Positions 1-9,292 of a stretch of DNA of 64,000 nt are shown piece after piece. Source of the DNA: Halopseudomonas litoralis (lineage in GTDB: Bacteria; Pseudomonadota; Gammaproteobacteria; Pseudomonadales; Pseudomonadaceae); contig NZ_LT629748.1 of the NCBI RefSeq assembly GCF_900105005.1, forward strand, positions 1,798,001 to 1,862,000. Reading direction: 5' to 3'. Numbering within the stretch: position 1 is the stretch's first letter; every line of letters starts with the position of its first letter. The notes below the pieces were generated by a model, which had not been told where the DNA came from, did no database searches, and was given only the letters and a program-made list of their open reading frames with translations. Position numbers and translations under genes: made by a program.

Positions 1-324
1 GGCACGGTTGATCTCGTCCGCCAACACCAGTTCGGCAAAAATCGGTCCGGGGTGAAAAACGAAAGCGCCGGTATTACGATCGAACACCGAGGTTCCGAGA
101 ATATCCCCGGGCAGCAGGTCGCTGGTGAATTGAATGCGCTGATAACTCAGCCCCATAACCCGCGCCAACGCCTGAGACAGGGTGGTCTTGCCCATGCCCG
201 GCAGATCCTCGATCAGCAGGTGCCCCTTGGCGAGAATACAGGCAACCGCGAGCTTCACCGCGTGCTGCTTGCCCAAGAGTATTCGGTTGATTGCATCCGT
301 TGCGTTACTCAACACATCCTTCAT
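1..324 (-). CDS. MoxR family AAA+ ATPase (N-terminal part, cut by window edge)
   Basis: Translating the minus strand from the ATG at 324-322 gives about 108 residues beginning [19 protein letters not shown]. They contain a P-loop ([12 protein letters not shown], about residues 44-55) and the MoxR stretch [13 protein letters not shown] followed by the start of Walker B (LADEINRA), where the window ends. MoxR ATPases usually act as chaperones that insert cofactors or remodel von Willebrand-domain partners encoded next to them; such partners would lie outside this window. An AGAGGTG Shine-Dalgarno sits just before the ATG. Upstream on the same strand, 161 bp away, is the TAXI-type binding protein. 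The family call is firm; the specific role is unknown. Confidence 0.85.
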   Translation of the reverse strand, partial: MKDVLSNATDAINRILLGKQHAVKLAVACILAKGHLLIEDLPGMGKTTLSQALARVMGLSYQRIQFTSDLLPGDILGTSVFDRNTGAFVFHPGPIFAELVLADEINRA

Positions 325-485
325 GTCCACCTCTTTGTTTGCCCAACTGGCAATGTCTGGCGCAACAACGCGGTTCGCGTTGAAACCTCAACAGAGTCTG
401 CTACACATCTTATGGTCCTGCCTGGAGAGTTGAAAGCCCACCGCAATGAGCTGTCACACTCGGTTATCGGAGCCCAGCACCGCAG

Positions 486-1817
486 TCATGCGGCTCTCTC
501 ACTCTGCATCTGCCGCAGCCGGCTGATCATGTACCCCACATGCAGGTGCAGGCTGTACAGCTCATGCGCATAGGACAAGGGCACATCTACTCTGGTCAGC
601 TCATCTTCAAGCTTGATCAGCTTGTCTATCTCCCGCTCCAGAACCTGCAGGATTCCACCATTGTGGATCAGCTTGTCCACCCGCCTCAGGTCGGCATACC
701 AGCGGTAGACACGCGCCCGCATGCGCCATGTATAAAGCGGCCCCATGCTCTTCAACAGCGGCAGCATGATGACAATGAAAGGAATCAACAGCACCACGTA
801 ACGATCGGCTATGGAGGCAATCCAGAATGGCAGGTAACGCTGCAGAACCGGTACGCCATGCTCATGGTAATACGCTGCCTCGCCGCTCAGCTCCAGCTCC
901 ATGGGCTTGGCAGCCGGGAAAGCGCCCGGCGGATCGAGCAGACTGCCGTGGCGCAGTACGTCGGCAGTGGCCTGCAGCACCAACGAGGCCAGGGCCGGGT
1001 GAAAGGCTTCGTTGATGACCAGCGTCGCCACGGGTGACAGCAATGCGGTGCGTTGGGCAGGAATGTTACGTGTCAGGTCAAGCAAGCCCTCCGGAATAGT
1101 CAGGGTATCGAGAAATGGCAGTCTCGCAGCAAGCGCTTCGGTCTGTGCCAGATCAACCAGTTCCAGTTCCGGATCGGCCAGTAGCTGGCGCACCGTCGCA
1201 TTGTCCACCGGCAGCACGAAAAACGCCGCGTCCAGTTCGCCGGCCTGCAGCGCTTCGGCAGACGCCCGCGCTGAGAGCCGCTGCCAGTTGCCCGCTGCTA
1301 CATCCTCTTCACCAGCATGTTCACCAAGCTGGCTGAACACACTGCGAACCACCGCCCAGGTGCCGCTACCCATGCTGCCAACCGACACCCTGCGTTCATG
1401 CAGGTCTACCAGCCGGGAGATTCCCGCATCGCGTCGCTGAAACAGCCATAGCGGCTCGTGATAGATGGCCGCAAGCCCTTCCAGCTGCGAGCGTTGATGC
1501 GCCTCGATCAGGTCGGTGGTGCCGCTCTGGATCAGTCCCAGCTGGACCTCCCCGGAGCCATCGGTCAGCCGCTGCAGGTTCTCCACCGAGCCACTGCTGG
1601 TACGCAGCTCCAGGGTAAGGCCATCCTCATCCAGGCGCTCTTTCAATGCCAGTGCAAATCCGTGATAACCCCCGCTCTCGCCCCCGGTAGTCATGACCAG
1701 CGTACGCGGTGGCGCCGGGTCCAGAAAATGGAACAGCCCCCACGCCAGCAACAGTGCCAGCGGTACAATCCATAAATTGGTGCGAACGAATAACGCGACC
1801 TGTTTCACCACTCGCAT
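486..1817 (-). CDS. Membrane-anchored TAXI-type TRAP solute-binding protein
   Basis: 443 residues. An N-terminal membrane segment (about residues 12-32) is followed by a periplasmic TAXI-family ligand-binding domain opening with TLVMTTGGESGGYHGFALAL and containing VSVGSMGSGTWAVVRSVF. A second hydrophobic segment (about 338-360) is followed by a charged C-terminal region of about 80 residues (RVYRWYADLRRVDKLIHNGG...). Classical TRAP binding proteins are soluble; this form is held in the membrane at both ends, and no TRAP permease gene is visible beside it. The start has a good site (AAGGAGAG). Family members bind small organic anions, but the ligand cannot be read from sequence. The C-terminal tail could signal to a partner; that is inference. 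Confidence 0.8.
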   Translation of the reverse strand: MRVVKQVALFVRTNLWIVPLALLLAWGLFHFLDPAPPRTLVMTTGGESGGYHGFALALKERLDEDGLTLELRTSSGSVENLQRLTDGSGEVQLGLIQSGTTDLIEAHQRSQLEGLAAIYHEPLWLFQRRDAGISRLVDLHERRVSVGSMGSGTWAVVRSVFSQLGEHAGEEDVAAGNWQRLSARASAEALQAGELDAAFFVLPVDNATVRQLLADPELELVDLAQTEALAARLPFLDTLTIPEGLLDLTRNIPAQRTALLSPVATLVINEAFHPALASLVLQATADVLRHGSLLDPPGAFPAAKPMELELSGEAAYYHEHGVPVLQRYLPFWIASIADRYVVLLIPFIVIMLPLLKSMGPLYTWRMRARVYRWYADLRRVDKLIHNGGILQVLEREIDKLIKLEDELTRVDVPLSYAHELYSLHLHVGYMISRLRQMQSERAA

Positions 1818-2024
1818 GCAACTCTCTCCTTCTCAAGAATACGCTGACTCAAATAACCCGAACATGACGGACGCGGCACGACCAGGCAAACGCCAAAACC
1901 AGCGAGGAGCTTGCAAGAAGTTGCCATTCTGGTACTGTCTATCTATGTCGACGTCCTGTCGGCTTCTTTACTTGTTTCCTACATATTATTTTATTGTTCT
2001 CAACAAGGAGTAATGCTGTTCGCC

Positions 2025-2432
2025 ATGAGCAAATCACCTTCTATCGTGCTCACCCGTCTGGATGTACAACGCCTGGATGAGGTGTTGAATACCCTGGACG
2101 CGCCGGTCGACCTCCTGGAAGCGCTCGAAAACGAGATGCTGCGGGCCAAGGTCGTGAGTCATACGCGCGTTGCTCCAGATGTGGTCACCATGAATTCCAC
2201 GGTGCGCTTCGCGGATGAAACCAGTGGCCGCGAAATGGTCCTGACCCTGGTATACCCCGACAAAGCCGGGCCCGAAGGCACTATTTCGGTACTGGCTCCG
2301 GTCGGCATTGCCCTGCTTGGCTTGAAGAAAAACCAGAGCATCGACTGGGTCGGCCCCAACGGTCGCCCGCTCAAGCTCAAGATCATCGACATCGAATACC
2401 AGCCGGAAGCAAGCGGCGACTTTCATTTGTAA
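2025..2432 (+). CDS. rnk: Rnk, regulator of nucleoside diphosphate kinase (GreA/B family)
   Basis: 135 residues starting MSKSPSIVLTRLDVQRLDEVL. It has a short N-terminal coiled region and a C-terminal GreA/GreB-type FKBP-like domain (VTMNSTVRFADETSGREMVLTLVYPDKA ... GTISVLAPVGIALLGLKKNQSIDW). Rnk proteins bind RNA polymerase near the secondary channel, and in Pseudomonas and E. coli influence nucleoside diphosphate kinase and alginate-related regulation. Start choice is open: AAGGAG at 2005-2010 is only 2 nt from an in-frame ATG at 2013 and 14 nt from the ATG at 2025. The family N-terminus (MS...SI.LTRLD) favours 2025. It is convergent with rmuC. Confidence 0.88.
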   Translation: MSKSPSIVLTRLDVQRLDEVLNTLDAPVDLLEALENEMLRAKVVSHTRVAPDVVTMNSTVRFADETSGREMVLTLVYPDKAGPEGTISVLAPVGIALLGLKKNQSIDWVGPNGRPLKLKIIDIEYQPEASGDFHL

Positions 2433-2434
2433 GG

Positions 2435-2451
2435 CCCGGCGCCCTGCCGGG
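2435..2451. terminator. Weak GC hairpin between convergent rnk and rmuC
   Basis: CCCGGC (2435-2440), loop GCCCT, GCCGGG (2446-2451), just after the rnk stop, followed by TCTCGTTGT, a poor T-tract. It may terminate rnk. Confidence 0.35.
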
Positions 2452-2476
2452 TCTCGTTGTGCCCTCTCGACTACCA

Positions 2477-4030
2477 TCAAAGCGTATCTGCTGGCGCATC
2501 GTGCCCGAGTTCAAGCTCGGCACGATCGGTCCAGTGTTCACCCAGTTCGCCTTTCACCGCAACACCCAGCTCCTTGAATTCCTGAACCTGCTTGACCAGA
2601 TTGCCGCGACCGTTGATCAACTGATCCCGCGCTCTGCGGTAAGCCTCACCGGCACGATCAAGTCCCTTCTCGACCTGATCCATGCTGCCGAGAAAGGTGC
2701 GTAACTTGTCGTGGATGCGGGCAGCGCGTTCGGCCAGCTCGGCAGTGTGGCGGTTCTGGTCCTCGAAACGCCATAGCTGACGCACGATATTCAGGCTGGT
2801 CAACAGCGTCGTGGGCGTGGCCACCAGCACATTCTGCTCGATAGCCTTCTGAAACAGGGTTTCATCCGCCTTGAGCGCTTCGACGAAGGCCGACTCTATG
2901 GGCACGAACATGAAAACCATTTCCGGCGCATTGAGCCCCGGCAAGTCGAAATAATTGCGTTCGGAAAGTTCGCGGATACGCTGCCCGAAGGCGTGGACAT
3001 GCTCAGCCAGCGCCACCCGCCGCTCGGTTTCGTCCTCACTGTTGATATAGCGTGTATAGGCATTCAGCGACACCTTGGCATCGATGATCAGATGCTTGTC
3101 CTGGGGCAGATAGACCAGCGCATCGGGGCGCTGGCGCTGGCCGTCGCTGGCGGTCATGCTCACCTCGCGGCGGAAATCGATCCCCGCGCGCAGGCCGGAG
3201 CGCTCCAGCACGTTTTCCAGGATCAGCTCGCCCCAGTTGCCCTGGGTCTTCTTCTGCCCGCGCAGCGCGGTACTCAGATCGTGAGCTTCCTGGGTGATCT
3301 GCTGATTGAGCTGTTTGAGGTGTTGCAGCTCCTGCGCCAGTGCCGCCTGCTGCTGCGTATCCTTGTGGTGGATGTCCTCGACCTTACTGCGGAACTGATC
3401 AATCTGTTCACGGAAGGGTTTGAGCAAGGCGTCCAGTGATTGCTGGCTGGTCTGGGTGAAAGTCTGGCCCTTGGCTTCGAAGATACGCCCGGCCAGCTGT
3501 TCAAACTCCAACTTGAGCTGTTCGCGGCTATCCTTGAGCAATTGCTGTTGCTCATCGAAGTGTTGCTGACGCTGACTCAAGGTGGTCTGCAGAGTGGAAT
3601 GCTCCACTCGCAATTGCTCGTGGGTCTGCTGCAGCTGCAGCAACCGCTGTTCCAGAGTCTGGCGCTCACTCTGCAGTTGTTCACGTTGCCGCTGCTGCTC
3701 CTGGGCCTGGGTCTGGAAGCGCTCGGCGCTACGCTGCCACTCATTGCATTGCCCTTCCGCTTCGCTCAGGCGTGCCGCCAGCCGATCACGCTCGACGCCC
3801 AGGCGGGTCACTGACTCCTGCAGATGCTCAAGGCGGGTCTCCAGACTCAGTTGACCGCCCAGTTGCTGATGCATTTCCAGTTGCTGGCGTCGGCTTTCCT
3901 CCAGCAGTTCGTCGACCCGATCCTGCAGCAGCCGTTCTCGGCGCAGCAATACCCAGCCGGTGAGCAGCCAGCCACCCAGCAGGGCCAGGCTGAGCAAGGG
4001 CAATAGAAATCGCATTTCATTCAAGGGCAT
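2477..4030 (-). CDS. rmuC: RmuC-family DNA recombination protein
   Basis: 517 residues. An N-terminal membrane anchor (about residues 7-28) is followed by a very Gln-rich coiled coil (about 30-210) and then the RmuC domain (GQKKTQGNWGELILENVLERSGL ... RPDALVYLPQDKHLIIDAKVSL), which belongs to the PD-(D/E)XK nuclease-like fold. RmuC limits inversions at short inverted repeats in E. coli; its biochemical activity is poorly known. AAGGAG lies 8 nt before the ATG at 4030, which decides the start over the internal ATG at 4015. It is convergent with rnk. Confidence 0.9.
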   Translation of the reverse strand: MPLNEMRFLLPLLSLALLGGWLLTGWVLLRRERLLQDRVDELLEESRRQQLEMHQQLGGQLSLETRLEHLQESVTRLGVERDRLAARLSEAEGQCNEWQRSAERFQTQAQEQQRQREQLQSERQTLEQRLLQLQQTHEQLRVEHSTLQTTLSQRQQHFDEQQQLLKDSREQLKLEFEQLAGRIFEAKGQTFTQTSQQSLDALLKPFREQIDQFRSKVEDIHHKDTQQQAALAQELQHLKQLNQQITQEAHDLSTALRGQKKTQGNWGELILENVLERSGLRAGIDFRREVSMTASDGQRQRPDALVYLPQDKHLIIDAKVSLNAYTRYINSEDETERRVALAEHVHAFGQRIRELSERNYFDLPGLNAPEMVFMFVPIESAFVEALKADETLFQKAIEQNVLVATPTTLLTSLNIVRQLWRFEDQNRHTAELAERAARIHDKLRTFLGSMDQVEKGLDRAGEAYRRARDQLINGRGNLVKQVQEFKELGVAVKGELGEHWTDRAELELGHDAPADTL

Positions 4031-4211
4031 GGGTCATCTCCTTTGGCTACCGGCATTATCCCTGCGTATGGCCGAATATGTAACCGTGGCCGGTAGCCCG
4101 TAATATGGCCCATCCCCCGGATGGGTTATATGAATGTTGCAGTCTGGCAGGCATCTGCTATGTTCAGACACACCCCTGCACAATAATAATGTCATCGCAC
4201 GAAGGATCGTC

Positions 4212-5537
4212 ATGCTGGACGTGGCCACTGCTTCACACCGCCGGTTATTGCTGGTGGACCCCTGCAGCGCCTGCCTGGAGTTGCAGACACGCCTGAGTAA
4301 TGCCGGATGGGAAGTCATCACGGCGACGCTGGACCATATGGGGCAATCCCCATGCGACCTGGGCATGCTCAGGCTGCAGCCGGCGCATGTTGCCGATCTT
4401 GACCGGCTGAAGAGAACGCTCAATCAGACCGGGATTCAGTGGGTAGTGGCCGTGCCTCGCGAACTGCTCGAGCACCCTGGCGTGGCACAGTTCATTGCCG
4501 AATGGTTCCTCGACTATCACACCCTGCCCTTCGATGATTCTCGCATTCATATCGCCCTGGGCCGCGCCTGCGGCATGGCCCGCCTGCGCCGCCGCTATCA
4601 GCAGCAGGCCTGGCCGAGCGAGGAACTCTTTCTCGGCAACAGTGACGAAGCCCTCGCCCTGCGCAATCTGGTAACTCGCGTGGCGCCGACCGACTCGCCA
4701 GTGATGATCCGCGGCGAAAGCGGCTCGGGTAAAGAGTTGGTTGCCCACGGTCTGCATGCCGGCTCCCGGCGCAAGAATGCAGTCTTTGTCGCGGTAAATT
4801 GCGGCGCCATCCCGGAACATCTGATCCAGTCGGAATTGTTCGGCCATGAAAAAGGTGCCTTCACCGGCGCCCATCAACGCAAGATCGGCCGTATTGAATC
4901 GGCCAATGGCGGCACGCTGTTCCTCGACGAAATCGGCGATCTGCCGCTGGAAATGCAGGCCAATCTGCTGCGCTTTCTGCAGGAGATGCAAATCGAGCGC
5001 GTCGGCGGTACCCAGTCCATCAGTGTCGATGTGCGGGTGCTGGCGGCAACGCATGTGGATCTGGAGAAGGCGGTCAGTGAAGGGCGTTTTCGCGAAGATC
5101 TGTATTACCGCCTGAATGTGCTGGAAGTGCGCACTGCGCCGCTACGCGAACGCCAGGCTGACATCGTGCCCATGGCCACTCACTTCGCTCAGCTGTATAC
5201 CGCGGAAACCGGCTACCGGCCGCGCAACTTCAGCAGCGAGGCGATCAGCGCCATGCTGCACCACAACTGGCCGGGCAATGCCCGCGAGCTGGCCAACCGG
5301 GTACGTCGGGGCATGGTGCTGGCCGAGGGGCGGGAAATCGAGGCGGTGGATCTGGGACTGGCCAGCGCCGCAGAGCCAGAGGTCGAGAGCTTGCAGACCT
5401 GGGTGCTGCGCGCTGAGCGCCAGGCGCTGCATGCTGCTATCAATCACTTTCCCAACAATATGATGCAGGTTGCCCGGCAGCTGGAAATCTCCCGACCAAC
5501 ATTGTATCGGCTGTTGCACAAGCATCATATCCGTTGA
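4212..5537 (+). CDS. VpsR-like sigma-54-dependent transcriptional activator
   Basis: 441 residues from the ATG at 4212 (AGGA 5 nt upstream; an upstream in-frame ATG at 4134 has no site). Residues 9-125 are a receiver-like domain resembling the VpsR/FleQ type and without an obvious phospho-acceptor Asp motif. An AAA+ domain follows with Walker A GESGSGKE (168-175), the sigma-54 contact loop GAFTGA (215-220) and Walker B GGTLFLDE (233-240). A Fis-type helix-turn-helix closes the protein ([15 protein letters not shown]). Family members activate sigma-54 promoters, and VpsR and FleQ bind c-di-GMP. The gene ends 24 bp from the end of fapF, converging on the amyloid operon. That operon has a sigma-54 promoter, so this is its likely activator by inference. 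Confidence 0.85.
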   Translation: MLDVATASHRRLLLVDPCSACLELQTRLSNAGWEVITATLDHMGQSPCDLGMLRLQPAHVADLDRLKRTLNQTGIQWVVAVPRELLEHPGVAQFIAEWFLDYHTLPFDDSRIHIALGRACGMARLRRRYQQQAWPSEELFLGNSDEALALRNLVTRVAPTDSPVMIRGESGSGKELVAHGLHAGSRRKNAVFVAVNCGAIPEHLIQSELFGHEKGAFTGAHQRKIGRIESANGGTLFLDEIGDLPLEMQANLLRFLQEMQIERVGGTQSISVDVRVLAATHVDLEKAVSEGRFREDLYYRLNVLEVRTAPLRERQADIVPMATHFAQLYTAETGYRPRNFSSEAISAMLHHNWPGNARELANRVRRGMVLAEGREIEAVDLGLASAAEPEVESLQTWVLRAERQALHAAINHFPNNMMQVARQLEISRPTLYRLLHKHHIR

Positions 5538-5561
5538 GCTGGCCGTCTGGGTCCCGGCCCA

Positions 5562-6806
5562 TCAGAAGTAATAGGGAAACTTCAGGCTCAGGCTGAAATC
5601 CGGCGCATCCGGGGTCAGCCCCATGGACAGATTCGGCACCACCGTCAGCCGATCGCTGGCCGCGAGGGTCATGCCAATGTTGAAATAGGCGGCGTTGGCG
5701 TCACTGCCGTCCACTGTTTGCCAATTCCCTCCATCGTACCTGATACGGCTGCTGCGACTGATCAGCTCGGAGAAGGATATTGACAGACTCATTCGCTCAT
5801 TCAAGGCGAAAGCCATACCCAGCCCGAACTGGAAATAATCCCCCAGCTTGACGCTACCGGGAACCTCGATTTCCCGCTGGGCACTGATGTCGCTGAAATC
5901 CTCGGCAAAGTTATGCGTATAGGCGAGATTGCCGAACACTACTGCCGGATCCAGCGTCTTGACCAACGATATGCCCGCCGTGGCTGACCAGGCGCCATTA
6001 CCGGTCGGCAGCGACTCCGGTACTGTCAGGTTGTCGTTGTCAGGAGACTGGTTCAGCTTGATGCCGTAGGGATGATCACCGGTGGGCGCCTTGACACGAA
6101 GGCTGAATACCGCATCCGGCCGCCCCGGACTTTCATCAAGAAATTTGTAGGCAACGCCGAAACTGATATCCCCCAGCTTCGGACCTCCTTCCACGACCTG
6201 CTCACTGAACGTTGTACTGGCGCCGCCCGCGCCTGCTGATCGATAGGTGGTTTCCCGGTAGATGTAGGGAACGTTGACATCGAACTGCCAACGCTGGCGC
6301 CAGTTATAGCGCGCGGTAAGATCAAATGTGAAGGTGTCGGCATTTATCTCGTCCACGCCTATATTGCCCAGGAAGATCGCATCCAGTGCGAGGAAGCCGT
6401 TGAGAAACAACTGGCGTGTATCGTAATGGCTGTAGGTCAGGCCGGGTTCGATACTGAAGCTGCCCCCTCCGAAAAAGCCGCTGGCTTCCTGATAGAGCGC
6501 CTCCACACTGGGCGCCTGCTCGTTATCATCACGCAAGGATTGCCCATATCCCGACGCGGCGTTGCCCGTGCCCTGACTGGCGGATGCCACACGGGGTGAT
6601 GCCGTGCGGGCAGTGGGCGCCGCAGCGCTCGATGCGCCTTCGATCTGGCGCAAGCGCTGTTCGAGAATCATCAAGGCATTCTGTTGCGCTTCATAGCGCT
6701 GGCGCAACAGCTCGATCTCCTGACGCAACGCACTTTCTTCACTGGTCTGAGCCATCAGATTACCGGTAACTGCCAGCAGCAGTACACAACCAGCCGATCT
6801 GCGCAT
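5562..6806 (-). CDS. fapF: FapF, outer-membrane amyloid export pore
   Basis: 414 residues. A signal peptide (about 1-19, ending NLMAQ) is followed by a predicted coiled coil (about 24-57: [19 protein letters not shown]...), a Ser/Ala/Gly-rich linker and a plug-helix region ([16 protein letters not shown], about 99-114). The rest is a beta-barrel with alternating aromatic strands, ending in FPYYF, a typical outer-membrane C-terminus. In Pseudomonas FapF forms a trimeric barrel whose coiled coil and plug gate secretion of Fap subunits. The start follows AAGGAAG. It is the last gene of the operon; 40 bp separate it from fapE. Confidence 0.93.
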   Translation of the reverse strand: MRRSAGCVLLLAVTGNLMAQTSEESALRQEIELLRQRYEAQQNALMILEQRLRQIEGASSAAAPTARTASPRVASASQGTGNAASGYGQSLRDDNEQAPSVEALYQEASGFFGGGSFSIEPGLTYSHYDTRQLFLNGFLALDAIFLGNIGVDEINADTFTFDLTARYNWRQRWQFDVNVPYIYRETTYRSAGAGGASTTFSEQVVEGGPKLGDISFGVAYKFLDESPGRPDAVFSLRVKAPTGDHPYGIKLNQSPDNDNLTVPESLPTGNGAWSATAGISLVKTLDPAVVFGNLAYTHNFAEDFSDISAQREIEVPGSVKLGDYFQFGLGMAFALNERMSLSISFSELISRSSRIRYDGGNWQTVDGSDANAAYFNIGMTLAASDRLTVVPNLSMGLTPDAPDFSLSLKFPYYF

Positions 6807-6846
6807 GATGTTCTTCCTTGTATGGATTATCTTGTTCAGTTCTTAT

Positions 6847-7593
6847 TCAATACCCACCGGGGCGCAAGGCGCGCAGCTGCTCCAGCGTACAATTGGCCAT
6901 ATCCTGCCCCAACGGCAGATCGCGCAGCGCCACGCTCAATGTCGCCAGATTGCGCACTGTGTTCAGATCGCCACTGAAATTCGCCTGCTGGGTGATGTTG
7001 CCGCCGCCAATCTGCTGCAAGGCGTTGCCCTGACTACCAGCATCCAGGTGGATCTGCAGGCCACCATTGCGAGCGCTGACCAGGACGTTGCCGGCGGCGT
7101 TGGTAAAGCCGCTCGCCCCATCCCAAGGCGTCGCAGCCGCATCGGGCTCCGCCGCTCCTGCCGCCCCTCGGGTGATGACGATGTCGAGATTGTTCAGACC
7201 ATCATTGAAGTCACCCGCGCTGCGCACACTCTGGGAAATACCCTGAACGCCGGTCAGCCCCCCGCCACCCACGATCTGACCGGAGCCGGGCGGCACCGCT
7301 GCACCTTGCCCCTGGCCCTCCGTGTTCGGCATAAGCTCGGTAACGGAAATATGGGGTTGCGCCTGGCCGTCAAGCTGAAAGGTCACTCCAGCACCAATAG
7401 TCTGGCCGGCGCTGTTTTCCCAGGTGCTGCTCATGGTCACGCCAAAATTAATGATGCGCCCCGGTAGCACATAGCGTCCGCGCAGCTGGGCCAACTCGTC
7501 ATCATTCAGCTCCACAGCACGGAAAGGATTGTCGGCACTCGCCGGCAGACTGCAAGCCAGCAGGTATACCGTCAGCCACATACATCGTCTCAT
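6847..7593 (-). CDS. fapE: FapE, exported minor component/chaperone of Fap fibrils
   Basis: 248 residues with a signal peptide ending near SLPASA (about residue 20). The mature protein is Gly/Asn/Gln-rich, with amyloid-like segments (GNALQQIGGGNITQQANFSGDLNTVRN) and a C-terminal stretch with a single Cys (MANCTLEQLRALRPGGY). FapE is reported as a low-abundance secreted fibril component and chaperone. AAGGGAG is 7 nt before the ATG. The assignment rests mainly on position between fapD and fapF and on general composition, because FapE sequences are poorly conserved. Confidence 0.85.
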   Translation of the reverse strand: MRRCMWLTVYLLACSLPASADNPFRAVELNDDELAQLRGRYVLPGRIINFGVTMSSTWENSAGQTIGAGVTFQLDGQAQPHISVTELMPNTEGQGQGAAVPPGSGQIVGGGGLTGVQGISQSVRSAGDFNDGLNNLDIVITRGAAGAAEPDAAATPWDGASGFTNAAGNVLVSARNGGLQIHLDAGSQGNALQQIGGGNITQQANFSGDLNTVRNLATLSVALRDLPLGQDMANCTLEQLRALRPGGY

Positions 7594-7640
7594 GGTCTAC
7601 TCCCTTGTCCGTTGACACCTGCTACCTGTGTGCAGAACAT

Positions 7641-8336
7641 TCAGAAAAAATCACTCTGCAGAAAGCCGAACTCCATCAGTTCGGCATCCTTCACCGGGCT
7701 GAATCGGTCCAGTCGATGACGCGCCGTTAACGGCTCCGGCGGTGTCAGTAGCGCGTTTTCCCGGTCATAGCCGGGCCCAATAAGGGCGAACAGAATGCCG
7801 TTCCAGCCCTGAGCGAATTCGTCGAGCGTCATCTTCTTGTGCCCCAGCACCGGATCGCCGATGTATACCCAACCATCATTGCTGGCTTGCATGACCACGA
7901 AGTGCCGGTAGCCACGGACATCGATCAATACAATGGAGGGTATTTTGACTTCTGACAGTTGAGCTGGCTGCAATCGATACCCGCGAGCTCGCAATCCCAG
8001 AGTCTCCGCATATCGCTTCATATCCAGCATGGAAAACCCCATGCTCTGCACCTGCTGCACATCGGCGCCTGCCAACATGCCCTGAATCACCTTCTCTTCA
8101 CTGAAATCCCGCCCGTAGGCTTCATTCAGTAAGGTCGCCATGGCAGCTGCACCACAACTGAAATCGGTTTGTTGCTGCACCAGATTGGTGAAGCGTCGCT
8201 CACGCATGCTCTCCACTGATTTGAACACCAACCCTCCACCGGGCAAGACCGCAAAGGGCTTCTGCGCGGCCTGCAACGGCATACAACAAAGTGGGATCAG
8301 AAAGCTGCTCAGCAGCAGAATCAATGGGTGCTTCAT
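7641..8336 (-). CDS. fapD: FapD, C39-like cysteine peptidase of the Fap system
   Basis: 231 residues from the ATG at 8336 (AGGTG upstream), with a signal peptide or anchor (about residues 1-25). The C39-type papain-like triad is visible: Cys in QQQTDFSCGAAAMATLL, His in RGYRHFVVMQ, Asp in YIGDPVLG. FapD is needed for Fap assembly and is thought to process or guide subunits in the periplasm. The open frame extends to 8375, but that longer form has no ribosome site and would crowd the fapC 3' hairpin. It lies between fapC and fapE. Confidence 0.92.
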   Translation of the reverse strand: MKHPLILLLSSFLIPLCCMPLQAAQKPFAVLPGGGLVFKSVESMRERRFTNLVQQQTDFSCGAAAMATLLNEAYGRDFSEEKVIQGMLAGADVQQVQSMGFSMLDMKRYAETLGLRARGYRLQPAQLSEVKIPSIVLIDVRGYRHFVVMQASNDGWVYIGDPVLGHKKMTLDEFAQGWNGILFALIGPGYDRENALLTPPEPLTARHRLDRFSPVKDAELMEFGFLQSDFF

Positions 8337-8384
8337 TGTTCGCACCTGTTCATAGTCAGAAAGACCGTGGGCCATAATCAGAAA

Positions 8385-8405
8385 GGACCCGGGAGACCCG
8401 GGTCC
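8385..8405 (-). terminator. Intercistronic stem-loop just after fapC (attenuator or mRNA stabiliser)
   Basis: A perfect 9-bp stem, GGACCCGGG / CCCGGGTCC with a 3-nt loop, starts 8 nt after the fapC stop on the coding strand and is followed by CTTTCTG. Its place between the major subunit gene and fapD suggests partial termination or 3' protection, giving more FapC than FapDEF. The function is inferred. Confidence 0.6.
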
Positions 8406-8413
8406 GGTATCGC

Positions 8414-9238
8414 TTACGGGCAGGCGTAGCAGCCGGCAGCGATGGACAGCGAGTTGCTCTGCTGGTTGGTGCCGCCAGCAGCCACGTTCACACCTACGTT
8501 ACCCGACACGCTGTTGAGCGATCCGAGCAGGTTGGCGTTGTTTTGTACATCCTGGTTGGTGGTGGGTTGCTGGCCAGGGTGACCTCCGCCCCAGTGCCCG
8601 CCATAACCTGAAGCGACCGTACTGAGACTGGAGTCGCCGGCCTCAACTCCGTTGTAGGTGGTGCTGGAAACCGCCAGCTGCATGACTTCGATCGACGCCT
8701 CTGCGTTCTGTGCTTGTTCGGAAGAAGCGATGGTCACATCGTTCTTCTGCTGGTTGAAACCACCAGCAGCCACGTTCAACCCGAGGTTACCCGAGTAGTT
8801 GTTGGCCGTGTTGTTCACTTTCGCATTGTTGGTGACATCCAGGTTCGCCAGCGTGTTACCGGCATTGACCTGACCAACAGCGATAGTGGAGGTGGCGGTA
8901 TTGCCGAAGACAAAATCAGCATCGGCTGTGGAGATCGCAGCGGCGTTGGCCTGCTGGTTGGTATCACCGGCAGCGACGTTGACCCCGGCGTTACCGGAGG
9001 AGTTATGCAGAGCATCCTGCACCAAGGCGTTGTTTTCGGTGCCGTCATTATCCACGCGGTTGCCCAGGCTGACCTGAACATCGAGGATCGATGCCGCGGA
9101 CATGGATGGTTCGCCCTCCGGTTGATTGTTGCCATTGCCAGGCCCGTGATGGTGACCACCACCAGCAGCCATGGCGCCAAATGACAGGGTCGCAGCGACG
9201 GCGAACGCGAGAGGTGCAAGCTTGCTTGTTGTTTTCAT
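8414..9238 (-). CDS. fapC: FapC, major functional-amyloid subunit
   Basis: 274 residues. A signal peptide ends near GAMAA (25), followed by a Gly/His-rich segment. Three imperfect amyloid repeats sit at about 68-104, 137-172 and 232-268, each carrying the core GN.G.NVAAG..NQQ.N...IA, separated by linkers of about 32 and 60 residues. The protein ends GCYACP, with the CxxC (270-273) characteristic of FapC. AAGGAATAG lies just before the ATG. FapC makes up the bulk of Fap fibrils, which stiffen biofilm and cell surface. CxxC and repeat quality distinguish it from FapB upstream. Confidence 0.95.
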   Translation of the reverse strand: MKTTSKLAPLAFAVAATLSFGAMAAGGGHHHGPGNGNNQPEGEPSMSAASILDVQVSLGNRVDNDGTENNALVQDALHNSSGNAGVNVAAGDTNQQANAAAISTADADFVFGNTATSTIAVGQVNAGNTLANLDVTNNAKVNNTANNYSGNLGLNVAAGGFNQQKNDVTIASSEQAQNAEASIEVMQLAVSSTTYNGVEAGDSSLSTVASGYGGHWGGGHPGQQPTTNQDVQNNANLLGSLNSVSGNVGVNVAAGGTNQQSNSLSIAAGCYACP

Positions 9239-9292
9239 GATCTATTCCTTGTGTGGCTATCAATTCAGTATCAGTAGGAACTGCGTATACAA

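Noticed and set aside
4144..4160. TGGCAG...TGCT as a sigma-54 promoter for the activator gene
   Set aside because: GG-to-GC spacing is one base short of the required distance.
4034..4423. 129-codon minus-strand frame upstream of the sigma-54 activator
   Set aside because: Overlaps the start of the activator gene and has no supporting features.
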